From: Coriaria nepalensis | Taxonomy: Eukaryota; Streptophyta; Magnoliopsida; Cucurbitales; Coriariaceae | DNA: 64,000 nucleotides | Assembly (NCBI GenBank): GCA_027186245.1 | Contig: CP114490.1 | Coordinates: 5,843,001-5,907,000, forward strand | Reading direction: 5' to 3' | Part shown: in pieces, positions 39,445 through 52,500 of the stretch | Layout of the letters: each line of letters opens with the position of its first letter | Numbering within the stretch: position 1 is the stretch's first letter | Translations under genes and position numbers: made by a program | Notes under the pieces: generated by a model | The model's input: only the letters and a program-made list of their open reading frames with translations | What the model was told of the DNA's origin: nothing | Databases searched by the model: none

Positions 39445-41803
39445 GAAGTTTCATGCATAACATACTAATGGTCTTTGAAAGACATGTGTGCCTGTTTTTC
39501 AGCTTACACTCATTTGAATGTGTCTCTTCAAGACACTAAACCATTTGAATGATATTCAAATGAATTCTTATTTCACACATCAAACACAAATTCCGTGCAT
39601 AACTTGCTAGTGATCACATAAGGACTTTTGTGTCTTTGTTTCACCTGAAAATCATTTCAATGAGTCTTCTCAAGCTACTAAATCATTTTAATGAGATTCA
39701 AATGAATACTATTTTCACACTTCAAACACAAGTTTCGTGCATAACATTCTAATGATATTTCAAGCAAACGTGTGCTTTTGTTTCACATGAAAATCATTTC
39801 AGTGGGCCCCTCAACCCACTAAATCATATGAATAAGGTTCGAACGAATTATATTTTCACATTTTGAACACCAGTTTCGTGCATAACATACTAATGGTCTT
39901 GGAAGGACATGTGTGCCTGTTTGTCACTTTAGAGTCATTTGAATGTGTCTCTTCAAGACACTAAACCATTTGAATGATATTCAAATTAATTCTATTTTCA
40001 CACATCAAACCCAAATTCTGTGCATAAACTTGTAGTGATCATATAAGGAGAGTTGTGTCTTTGTTTCACCTGAAAATCATTTCAATTAGTCTTCTCAAGC
40101 AACTAAGTCATTCGAATGAGATTCAAATGAATTCTAATTTCGCATTTCAAACACAAGTTTCGTGCGTAGCATTCTAATGATATTTCAAGCAAACGTGTGC
40201 TTTTGTTTCACATGAAACTCAATTCTGTGGGTCTCCTCAACCCACTAAATAATTTGAATAAGGTTCGGACGAATTCTATTTTCGCATTTCAAACAGAAGT
40301 TTCGTGCATAACATACTAATGGTCTTCGAAGGACATGTGTACCCATTTTTCACCTTAGAGTCATTTGAATGTGTCTTTTCAAGACACTAAACCATTTGAA
40401 TAATGTTCAAATGAATTCTATTTTCACACATCAAACCCAAATTCTGTGCATAAACTTGCTAGTGATCATATAAGGACAGTTGTGTCTTTGTTTCACCTGA
40501 AAATCATTTCAATGAGTCTTCTAAAGCCATTAAATCATTCGAATGAGATTCGGATGAATTCTATTTTCGCACTTCAAAGACAAGTTTCATGCATAACATT
40601 CTAATGATATTTCAATCGAACATGTGCTTTTGTTTCACATGAAACTCAATTCTGTGGGCCTCCTCAACCCACTAAATAATATGAATAAGGTTCGAACGAA
40701 TTCTATTTTCGCATTTCAAACAGAAGTTTCGTGCATAACATACTAATGGTCTTCGAAGGACATGTGTACCTGTTTTTTACCTTAGGCTGATTTGAATGTG
40801 TCTGTTCAAGACACAAAAAAAATTGAATGATGTTCAAATGAATTCTATTTTCACACATCAAACCCAAATTCTGTGCATAAACTTGCTAGTGATAATATAA
40901 GGACAGTTGTGTCTTTGTTTCACCTGAAAATCATTTCAATGAGTCTTCTCAAGCTACTAAATCATTCTAATGAGATTCCAATGAATACTATTTTCGCACT
41001 TCAAACACAAGTTTCGTGCATAACATTCTAATGATATTTCAAGCAAACGTGTGCTTTTGTTTCACATGAAAATCATTTCAGTGGGTCTCCTCAACCCACT
41101 AAATCATATGAATAAGGTTCGAACGAATTATATTTTCGCATTTCGAACACAAGTTTCGTGCATAACATACTAATGGTCTTGGAAGGACATGTGTGCCTGT
41201 TTGTCACCTTAGAGTCATTTGAATGTGTCTCTTCAAGACACTAAACCATTTGAATGATATTCAAATGAATTCTATTTTCACACATCAAACCCAAATTCTG
41301 TGCATAAACTTGCTAGTGATCATATAAGGACAGTTGTGTCTTTGTTTCACCTGAAAATCATTTCAATGAGTCTTCTCAAGCTACTAAATCATTCGAATGA
41401 GATTCGAATGAATTCTAATTTCGCATTTCAAACACAAGTTTCGTGCATAACATTCTAATGATATTTCAAGCAAACGTGTGCTTTTGTTTCACATGAAACT
41501 CAATTCTGTGGGTCTCCTCAACCCACTAAATAATATGAATAAGGTTCGAACGAATTATATTTTCGTATTTCGAACACAAGTTTCGTGCATAACATATTAA
41601 TGGTCTTGGAAGGACATGTGTACCTGTTTTTCACCTTAGAGTCATTCGAATGTGTCTCTTCAAGACACTAAACCATTTGAATGATATTCAAATGTATTCT
41701 ATTTTCACACATCAAACCCAAATTCTGTGCATAAACTTGCTAGTGATCATATAAGGACAGTTGTGTCTTTGTTTCACCTGAAAATCATTTCAATGAGTCT
41801 TCT
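39428..41803 (+). repeat. Duplicated segment, right copy (offset 9818 bp)
   Basis: Second copy of 29610-31985. Ends where 'gagtcttctcaagctac' here replaces 'gagtcttctaaagccat' of the left copy. Confidence 0.85.
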
Positions 41804-42850
41804 CAAGCTACTAAATCATTCGAATGAGATTCAAATGAATACTATTTTCGCACTTCAAACACAAGTTTCGTGCATAACATTCTAATGATATTTCAAGCAA
41901 ACGTGTGCATTTGTTTCACATGAAATCATTTCAGTGGGTCTCCTCAACCCACTAAATCATATGAATAAGGTTCGAACGAATTATATTTTCGCATTTCGAA
42001 CACCAGTTTCGTGCATAACATACTAATGGTCTTGGAAGGACATGTGTGCCTGTTTGTCACTTTAGAGTCATTTGAATGTGTCTCTTCAAGACACTAAATC
42101 ATTTGAATGATATTCAAATTAATTCTATTTTCACACATCAAACCCAAATTCTGTGCATAAACTTGTAGTGATCATATAAGGAGAGTTGTGTCTTTGTTTC
42201 ACCTGAAAATCATTTCAATGAGTCTTCTAAAGCCATTAAATCATTCGAATGAGATTCGAACGAATTCTAATTTCGCACTTCCAACACAAGTTTCGTGCAT
42301 AAAATTCTAATGATATTTCAAGCAAACGTGTGCTTTTGTTTCACATGAAACTCAATTCTGTGGGTGTCCTCAACCCACTAAATTATATGAATAAGGTTGG
42401 AACGAATTCTATTTTTGCATTTCAAATAGGAGTTTGGTGCATAACATACTAATGGTCTTTGAAGGACATGTGTACCTGTTTTTCACCTTAGACTCATTTG
42501 AATGTGTTTCTTCAAGACACGAAACCATTTGAATGATGTTCAAATGAATTCTATTTTCACACATCAAACCCAAATTCTGTGCATAAACTTGCTAGTGATC
42601 ATATAAGGAAAGTTGTGTCTTTGTTTCACCTGAAAATCATTTCAATGAGTCTTTTAAAGCCATTAAATCATTCGAATGAGATTCGAATGAATTCTAATTT
42701 CGCACTTCAAACACAAGTTTCGTGCATAAAATTCTAATGATATTTCAAGCAAACGTGTGCTTTTGTTTCACATGAAACTCAATTCTGTGGGTCTCCTCAA
42801 CCCACTAAATAATATGAATAATGTTCGAACGAATTATATTTTCGCATTTC
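41804..42850 (+). repeat. Junction zone before the 6679-bp repeats
   Basis: Composite of two sources. 41804-42184 resembles the trimer at about 39650-40040 (A-like B monomer with one base less, 'gaacaccag', 'cttgtagtgatc', 'ataaggagagttg'). From 42185 it follows 38347 onward at an offset of 3838 ('gattcgaacgaattc', 'cacttccaac', 'gagtttggtgc', 'aaggaaagttg', 'gaataatgttcg'). At 42851 it joins the repeating 6679-bp structure inside the B monomer. Confidence 0.8.
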
Positions 42851-44172
42851 GAACACCAGTTTCGTGCATAACATACTAATGGTCTTGGAAGGACATGTGT
42901 GCCTGTTTGTCACTTTAGAGTCATTTGAATGTGTCTCTTCAAGACACTAAACCATTTGAATGATATTCAAATGAATTCTATTTTCACACATCAAACCCAA
43001 ATTCTGTGCATAAACTTGCTAGTGATCATATAAGGACAGTTGTGTCTTTGTTTCATCTGAAAATCATTTCAATGAGTCTTCTAAAGCCAGTAAATCATTC
43101 GAATGAGATTCGACTGAATTCTAATTTCGCATTTGAAACACAAGTTTCGTGCATAACATTCTAATGATATTTCAAGCAAACGTGTGCTTTTGTTTCACAT
43201 GAAACTCAATTCTGTGGGCCTCCTCAACCCACTAAATAATATGAATAAGGTTCGAACGAATTCTATTTTCGCATTTCAAACACAAGTTTCGTGCATAACA
43301 TACTAATGGTCTTGGAAGGACATGTGTACCTGTTTTTCACCTTAGACTCATTTGAATGTGTCTCTTCAAGACACTTAACCATTTGAATGATGTTCAAATG
43401 AATTCTATTTTCACACATCAAAACCAAATTCTGTGCATAAACTTGCTAGTGATCATATAAGGACAGTTGTGTCTTTGTTTCACCTGAAAATCATTTCAAT
43501 GAGTCTTCTAAAGCCATTAAATCATTCGAATGAGATTCGGATGAATTCTAATTTCGCACTTTAAACACAAGTTTCGTGCATAACATTCTAATGATATTTC
43601 AAACAAACATGTGCTTTTGTTTCACATGAAACTCAATTCTGTGGGTCTCCTCAACCCACTAAATAATATGAATAAGGTTCGAACGAATTCTATTTTCGCA
43701 TTTCAAACAGAAGTTTCGTGCATAACATACTAATGGTCTTGGAAGGACATGTGTACCTGTTTTTCAGCTTACACTCATTTGAATGTGTCTCTTCAAGACA
43801 CTAAACCATTTGAATGATATTCAAATGAATTCTATTTTCACACATCAAACACAAATTCCGTGCATAACTTGCTAGTGATCACATAAGGACAGTTGTGTCT
43901 TTGTTTCACCTGAAAATCATTTCAATGAGTCTTCTAAAGCCATTAAATCATTCGAATGAGATTCGGATGAATTCTATTTTCGCACTTCAAACACAAGTTT
44001 CGTGCATAACATTCTAGTGATATTTCAATCGAACATGTGCTTTTGTTTCACATGAAACTCAATTATGTGGGTCTCCTCAACACTAAATCATATGAATAAG
44101 GTTCGAACGAATTCTCTTTTCGCATTTCAAACAGAAGTTTCATGCATAACATACTAATGGTCTTTGAAAGAC

Positions 44173-44313
44173 ATGTGTACCTGTTTTTCACCTTAGAGTC
44201 ATTCGAATGTGTCTCTTCAAGACACTAAACCATTTGAATGATATTCAAATGAATTCTATTTTCACACATCAAACCCAAGTTTCGTGCATAACATTCTAAT
44301 GATATTTCAAGCA
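44173..44313 (+). repeat. C/A fusion monomer (copy 1)
   Basis: Starts as C ('atgtgtacctg', 'cacacatcaaaccc') and ends as A ('aagtttcgtgcataacattc', 'ttcaagca'), 141 bp long, and is followed directly by B. The switch is inside 'caaaccc/aag', where C and A share 'caaac'. One monomer's worth of sequence was removed, breaking the A-B-C order to C/A-B-C. Confidence 0.92.
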
Positions 44314-45265
44314 AACGTGTGCATTTGTTTCACATGAAACTCAATTCTGTGGGCCTCCTCAACCCACTAAATAATATGAATAAGGTTCGAACGAATTCTA
44401 TTTTCGCATTTCAAACAGAAGTTTCGTGCATAACATACTAATGGTCTTGGAAGGACATGTGTACCTGTTTTTTACCTTAGGCTGATTTGAATGTGTCTCT
44501 TCAAGACACTAAATCATTTGAATGATATTCAAATTAATTCTATTTTCACACATCAAACCCAAATTCTGTGCATAAACTTGTAGTGATCATATAAGGAGAG
44601 TTGTGTCTTTGTTTCACCTGAAAATCATTTCAATGAGTCTTCTAAAGCCATTAAATCATTCGAATGAGATTCGAACGAATTCTAATTTCGCACTTCCAAC
44701 ACAAGTTTCGTGCATAAAATTCTAATGATATTTCAAGCAAACGTGTGCTTTTGTTTCACATGAAACTCAATTCTGTGGGTGTCCTCAACCCACTAAATTA
44801 TATGAATAAGGTTGGAACGAATTCTATTTTTGCATTTCGAATAGGAGTTTGGTGCATAACATACTAATGGTCTTTGAAGGACATGTGTACCTGTTTTTCA
44901 CCTTAGACTCATTTGAATGTGTTTCTTCAAGACACGAAACCATTTGAATGATGTTCAAATGAATTCTATTTTCACACATCAAACCCAAATTCTGTGCATA
45001 AACTTGCTAGTGATCATATAAGGAAAGTTGTGTCTTTGTTTCACCTGAAAATTATTTCAATGAGTCTTTTAAAGCCATTAAATCATTCGAATGAGATTCG
45101 AATGAATTCTAATTTCGCACTTCAAACACAAGTTTCGTGCATAAAATTCTAATGATATTTCAAGCAAACGTGTGCTTTTGTTTCACATGAAACTCAATTC
45201 TGTGGGTCTCCTCAACCCACTAAATAATATGAATAATGTTCGAACGAATTATATTTTCGCATTTC

Positions 45266-46690
45266 GAACACCAGTTTCGTGCATAACATACTAATGGTCT
45301 TGGAAGGACATGTGTGCCTGTTTGTCACTTTAGAGTCATTTGAATGTGTCTCTTCAAGACACTAAACCATTTGAATGATATTCAAATTAATTCTATTTTC
45401 ACTCATCAAACCCAAATTCTGTGCATAAACTTGCTAGTGATCATATAAGGACAGTTGTGTCTTTGTTTCATCTGAAAATCATTTCAATGAGTCTTCTAAA
45501 GCCAGTAAATCATTCGAATGAGATTCGACTGAATTCTAATTTCGCATTTGAAACACAAGTTTCGTGCATAACATTCTAATGATATTTCAAGCAAACGTGT
45601 GCTTTTGTTTCACATGAAACTCAATTCTGTGGGCCTCCTCAACCCACTAAATAATATGAATAAGGTTCGAACGAATTCTATTTTCGCATTTCAAACACAA
45701 GTTTCGTGCATAACGTACTAATGGTCTTGGAAGGACATGTGTACCTGTTTTTCACCTTAGACTCATTTGAATGTGTCTCTTCAAGACACTTAACCATTTG
45801 AATGATGTTCAAATGAATTCTATTTTCACACATCAAAACCAAATTCTGTGCATAAACTTGCTAGTGATCATATAAGGACAGTTGTGTCTTTGTTTCACCT
45901 GAAAATCATTTCAATGAGTCTTCTAAAGCCATTAAATCATTCGAATGAGATTCGGATGAATTCTAATTTCGCACTTTAAACACAAGTTTCGTGCATAACA
46001 TTCTAATGATATTTCAAACAAACATGTGCTTTTGTTTCACATGAAACTCAATTCTGTGGGTCTCCTCAACCCACTAAATAATATGAATAAGGTTCGAACG
46101 AATTCTATTTTCGCATTTCAAACAGAAGTTTCGTGCATAACATACTAATGGTCTTGGAAGGACATGTGTACCTGTTTTTCAGCTTACACTCATTTGAATG
46201 TGTCTCTTCAAGACACTAAACCATTTGAATGATATTCAAATGAATTCTATTTTCACACATCAAACACAAATTCCGTGCATAACTTGCTAGTGATCACATA
46301 AGGACAGTTGTGTCTTTGTTTCACCTGAAAATCATTTCAATGAGTCTTCTAAAGCCATTAAATCATTCGAATGAGATTCGGATGAATTCTATTTTCGCAC
46401 TTCAAACACAAGTTTCGTGCATAACATTCTAGTGATATTTCAATCGAACATGTGCTTTTGTTTCACATGAAACTCAATTATGTGGGTCTCCTCAACACTA
46501 AATCATATGAATAAGGTTCGAACGAATTCTCTTTTCGCATTTCAAACAGAAGTTTCATGCATAACATACTAATGGTCTTTGAAAGACATGTGTACCTGTT
46601 TTTCACCTTAGAGTCATTCGAATGTGTCTCTTCAAGACACTAAACCATTTGAATGATATTCAAATGAATTCTATTTTCACACATCAAACC
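45266..46690 (+). repeat. Internal duplicate within the 6679-bp repeat (offset 2415 bp)
   Basis: Matches 42851-44275 at +2415 bp, which is 17 monomers. The similarity also reaches back to about 42096/44511, before the first 6679-bp copy. Both carry 'gattcgactg', 'cacttaacc', 'caaacaaacatg' and the 3-bp loss 'cctcaacactaaatc' (44076/46491). The left partner then enters the C/A fusion while this one continues as normal C. It recurs in the later copies at +6679. Confidence 0.85.
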
Positions 46691-49529
46691 CAAATTCTGT
46701 GCATAAACTTGCTAGTGATCATATAAGGACAGTTGTGTCTTTGTTTCATCTGAAAATCATTTCAATGAGTCTTCTAAAGCCATTAAATCATTCGAATGAG
46801 ATTCGGATGAATTCTATTTTCGCACTTCAAAGACAAGTTTCATGCATAACATTCTAATGATATTTCAATCGAACATGTGCTTTTGTTTCACATGAAACTC
46901 AATTCTGTGGGCCTCCTCAACCCACTAAATAATATGAATAAGGTTCGAACGAATTCTATTTTCGCATTTCAAACAGAAGTTTCGTGCATAACATACTAAT
47001 GGTCTTCGAAGGACATGTGTACCTGTTTTTTACCTTAGACTCATTTGAATGTGTCTGTTCAAGACACAAAAAAAATTGAATGATGTTCAAATGAATTCTA
47101 TTTTCACACATCAAACCCAAATTCTGTGCATAAACTTGCTAGTGATCATATAAGGACAGTTGTGTCTTTGTTTCACCTGAAAATCATTTCAATGAGTCTT
47201 CTAAAGCCATTAAATCATTCGAATGAGATTCGGATGAATACTATTTTCGCACTTCAAACACAAGTTTCGTGCATAACATTCTAATGATATTTCAAGCAAA
47301 CGTGTGCTTTTGTTTCACATGAAAATCATTTCAGTGGGTCTCCTCAACCCACTAAATCATATGAATAAGGTTCGAACGAATTATATTTTCGCATTTCGAA
47401 CACAAGTTTCGTGCATAACATACTAATGGTCTTGGAAGGACATGTGTGCCTGTTTGTCACCTTAGAGTCATTTGAATGTGTCTCTTCAAGACACTAAACC
47501 ATTTGAATGATATTCAAATGAATTCTATTTTCACACATCAAACACAAATTCCGTGCATAACTTGCTAGTGATCACATAAGGACAGTTGTGTCTTTGTTTC
47601 ACCTGAAAATCATTTCAATGAGTCTTCTAAAGCCATTAAATCATTCGAATGAGATTCGGATGAATTCTATTTTCGCACTTCAAACACAAGTTTCGTGCAT
47701 AACATTCTAGTGATATTTCAATCGAACATGTGCTTTTGTTTCACATGAAACTCAATTATGTGGGTCTCCTCAACCCACTAAATCATATGAATAAGGTTCG
47801 AACGAATTTTCTTTTCGCATTTCAAACAGAAGTTTCATGCATAACATACTAATGGTCTTTGAAAGACATGTGTACCTGTTTTTCACCTTAGAGTCATTCG
47901 AATGTGTCTCTTCAAGACACTAAACCATTTGAATGATATTCAAATGAATTCTATTTTCACACATCAAACCCAAATTCTGTGCATAAACTTGCTAGTGATC
48001 ATATAAGGACAGTTGTGTCTTTGTTTCACCTGAAAATCATTTCAATGAGTCTTCTAAAGCCGTTAAATCATTCGAATGAGATTCGAATGAATTCTATTTT
48101 CGCACTTCAAACACAAGTTTCGTGCATAACATTCTAATGATATTTCAAGCAAACGTGTGCTTTTGTTTCACATGAAACTCAATTCTGTGGGTCTCCTCAA
48201 CCCACTAAATAATATGAATAAGGTTCGAACGAATTATATTTTCGTATTTCGAACACAAGTTTCGTGCATAACATATTAATGGTCTTGGAAGGACATGTGT
48301 ACCTGTTTTTCACCTTAGAGTCATTCGAATGTGTCTCTTCAAGACACTAAACCATTTGAATGATATTCAAATGAATTCTATTTTCACACATCAAACCCAA
48401 ATTCTGTGCATAAACTTGCTAGTGATCATATAAGGACAGTTGTGTCTTTGTTTCACCTGAAAATCATTTCAATGAGTCTTCTCAAGCTACTAAATCATTC
48501 GAATGAGATTCGAATGAATTCTTATTTCGCATTTCAAACACAAGTTTCGTGCATAACATTCTAATGATATTTCAAGCAAACGTGTGCTTTTGTTTCACAT
48601 GAAACTCAATTCTGTGGGCCTCCTCAACCCACTAAATAATATGAATAAGGTTCGAACGAATTCTATTTTCGCATTTCAAACACAAGTTTCGTGCATAACA
48701 TACTAATGGTCTTGGAAGGACATGTGTACCTGTTTTTCACCTTAGACTCATTTGAATGTGTCTCTTCAAGACACTAAACCATTTGAATGATGTTCAAATG
48801 AATTCTATTTTCACACATCAAAACCAAATTCTGTGCATAAACTTGCTAGTGATCATATAAGGACAGTTGTGTCTTTGTTTCACCTGAAAATCATTTCAAT
48901 GAGTCTTCTAAAGCCATTAAATCATTCGAATGAGATTCGGATGAATTCTATTTTCGCACTTCAAACACAAGTTTCGGGCATAACATTCTAGTGATATTTC
49001 AATCGAACATGTGCTTTTGTTTCACATGAAACTCAATTATGTGGGTCTCCTCAACCCACTAAATCATATGAATAAAGTTCGAACGAATTCTCTTTTCGCA
49101 TTTCAAACAGAAGTTTCATGCATAACATACTAATGGTCTTTGAAAGACATGTGTGCCTGTTTTTCAGCTTACACTCATTTGAATGTGTCTCTTCAAGACA
49201 CTAAACCATTTGAATGATATTCAAATGAATTCTTATTTCACACATCAAACACAAATTCCGTGCATAACTTGCTAGTGATCACATAAGGACTTTTGTGTCT
49301 TTGTTTCACCTGAAAATCATTTCAATGAGTCTTCTCAAGCTACTAAATCATTTTAATGAGATTCAAATGAATACTATTTTCACACTTCAAACACAAGTTT
49401 CGTGCATAACATTCTAATGATATTTCAAGCAAACGTGTGCTTTTGTTTCACATGAAAATCATTTCAGTGGGCTCCTCAACCCACTAAATCATATGAATAA
49501 GGTTCGAACGAATTATATTTTCGCATTTT

Positions 49530-52500
49530 GAACACCAGTTTCGTGCATAACATACTAATGGTCTTGGAAGGACATGTGTGCCTGTTTGTCACTTTAGAGT
49601 CATTTGAATGTGTCTCTTCAAGACACTAAACCATTTGAATGATATTCAAATGAATTCTATTTTCACACATCAAACCCAAATTCTGTGCATAAACTTGCTA
49701 GTGATCATATAAGGACAGTTGTGTCTTTGTTTCATCTGAAAATCATTTCAATGAGTCTTCTAAAGCCAGTAAATCATTCGAATGAGATTCGACTGAATTC
49801 TAATTTCGCATTTGAAACACAAGTTTCGTGCATAACATTCTAATGATATTTCAAGCAAACGTGTGCTTTTGTTTCACATGAAACTCAATTCTGTGGGCCT
49901 CCTCAACCCACTAAATAATATGAATAAGGTTCGAACGAATTCTATTTTCGCATTTCAAACACAAGTTTCGTGCATAACATACTAATGGTCTTGGAAGGAC
50001 ATGTGTACCTGTTTTTCACCTTAGACTCATTTGAATGTGTCTCTTCAAGACACTTAACCATTTGAATGATGTTCAAATGAATTCTATTTTCACACATCAA
50101 AACCAAATTCTGTGCATAAACTTGCTAGTGATCATATAAGGACAGTTGTGTCTTTGTTTCACCTGAAAATCATTTCAATGAGTCTTCTAAAGCCATTAAA
50201 TCATTCGAATGAGATTCGGATGAATTCTAATTTCGCACTTTAAACACAAGTTTCGTGCATAACATTCTAATGATATTTCAAACAAACATGTGCTTTTGTT
50301 TCACATGAAACTCAATTCTGTGGGTCTCCTCAACCCACTAAATAATATGAATAAGGTTCGAACGAATTCTATTTTCGCATTTCAAACAGAAGTTTCGTGC
50401 ATAACATACTAATGGTCTTGGAAGGACATGTGTACCTGTTTTTCAGCTTACACTCATTTGAATGTGTCTCTTCAAGACACTAAACCATTTGAATGATATT
50501 CAAATGAATTCTATTTTCACACATCAAACACAAATTCCGTGCATAACTTGCTAGTGATCACATAAGGACAGTTGTGTCTTTGTTTCACCTGAAAATCATT
50601 TCAATGAGTCTTCTAAAGCCATTAAATCATTCGAACGAGATTCGGATGAATTCTATTTTCGCACTTCAAACACAAGTTTCGTGCATAACATTCTAGTGAT
50701 ATTTCAATCGAACATGTGCTTTTGTTTCACATGAAACTCAATTATGTGGGTCTCCTCAACACTAAATCATATGAATAAGGTTCGAACGAATTCTCTTTTC
50801 GCATTTCAAACAGAAGTTTCATGCATAACATACTAATGGTCTTTGAAAGACATGTGTACCTGTTTTTCACCTTAGAGTCATTCGAATGTGTCTCTTCAAG
50901 ACACTAAACCATTTGAATGATATTCAAATGAATTCTATTTTCACACATCAAACCCAAGTTTCGTGCATAACATTCTAATGATATTTCAAGCAAACGTGTG
51001 CATTTGTTTCACATGAAACTCAATTCTGTGGGCCTCCTCAACCCACTAAATAATATGAATAAGGTTCGAACGAATTCTATTTTCGCATTTCAAACAGAAG
51101 TTTCGTGCATAACATACTAATGGTCTTGGAAGGACATGTGTACCTGTTTTTTACCTTAGGCTGATTTGAATGTGTCTCTTCAAGACACTAAATCATTTGA
51201 ATGATATTCAAATTAATTCTATTTTCACACATCAAACCCAAATTCTGTGCATAAACTTGTAGTGATCATATAAGGAGAGTTGTGTCTTTGTTTCACCTGA
51301 AAATCATTTCAATGAGTCTTCTAAAGCCATTAAATCATTCGAATGAGATTCGAACGAATTCTAATTTCGCACTTCCAACACAAGTTTCGTGCATAAAATT
51401 CTAATGATATTTCAAGCAAACGTGTGCTTTTGTTTCACATGAAACTCAATTCTGTGGGTGTCCTCAACCCACTAAATTATATGAATAAGGTTGGAACGAA
51501 TTCTATTTTTGCATTTCGAATAGGAGTTTGGTGCATAACATACTAATGGTCTTTGAAGGACATGTGTACCTGTTTTTCACCTTAGACTCATTTGAATGTG
51601 TTTCTTCAAGACACGAAACCATTTGAATGATGTTCAAATGAATTCTATTTTCACACATCAAACCCAAATTCTGTGCATAAACTTGCTAGTGATCATATAA
51701 GGAAAGTTGTGTCTTTGTTTCACCTGAAAATCATTTCAATGAGTCTTTTAAAGCCATTAAATCATTCGAATGAGATTCGAATGAATTCTAATTTCGCACT
51801 TCAAACACAAGTTTCGTGCATAAAATTCTAATGATATTTCAAGCAAACGTGTGCTTTTGTTTCACATGAAACTCAATTCTGTGGGTCTCCTCAACCCACT
51901 AAATAATATGAATAATGTTCGAACGAATTATATTTTCGCATTTCGAACACCAGTTTCGTGCATAACATACTAATGGTCTTGGAAGGACATGTGTGCCTGT
52001 TTGTCACTTTAGAGTCATTTGAATGTGTCTCTTCAAGACACTAAACCATTTGAATGATATTCAAATTAATTCTATTTTCACTCATCAAACCCAAATTCTG
52101 TGCATAAACTTGCTAGTGATCATATAAGGACAGTTGTGTCTTTGTTTCATCTGAAAATCATTTCAATGAGTCTTCTAAAGCCAGTAAATCATTCGAATGA
52201 GATTCGACTGAATTCTAATTTCGCATTTGAAACACAAGTTTCGTGCATAACATTCTAATGATATTTCAAGCAAACGTGTGCTTTTGTTTCACATGAAACT
52301 CAATTCTGTGGGCCTCCTCAACCCACTAAATAATATGAATAAGGTTCGAACGAATTCTATTTTCGCATTTCAAACACAAGTTTCGTGCATAACGTACTAA
52401 TGGTCTTGGAAGGACATGTGTACCTGTTTTTCACCTTAGACTCATTTGAATGTGTCTCTTCAAGACACTTAACCATTTGAATGATGTTCAAATGAATTCT

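Larger units (their letters stand above)
42851..49529 (+). repeat. 6679-bp higher-order repeat, copy 1 (47 monomers)
   Basis: From 42851 on, base x equals base x+6679 with very few exceptions; just before this point the copies differ ('cgcatttcgaac' against 'cgcattttgaac' at 42850/49529). The unit holds 47 monomers: 15 regular trimers plus two monomers, because a C/A fusion at 44173-44313 removes one monomer. A private change is 'gaaaattatttc' near 45051. Start phase is arbitrary; this point is where periodicity begins. Confidence 0.93.
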
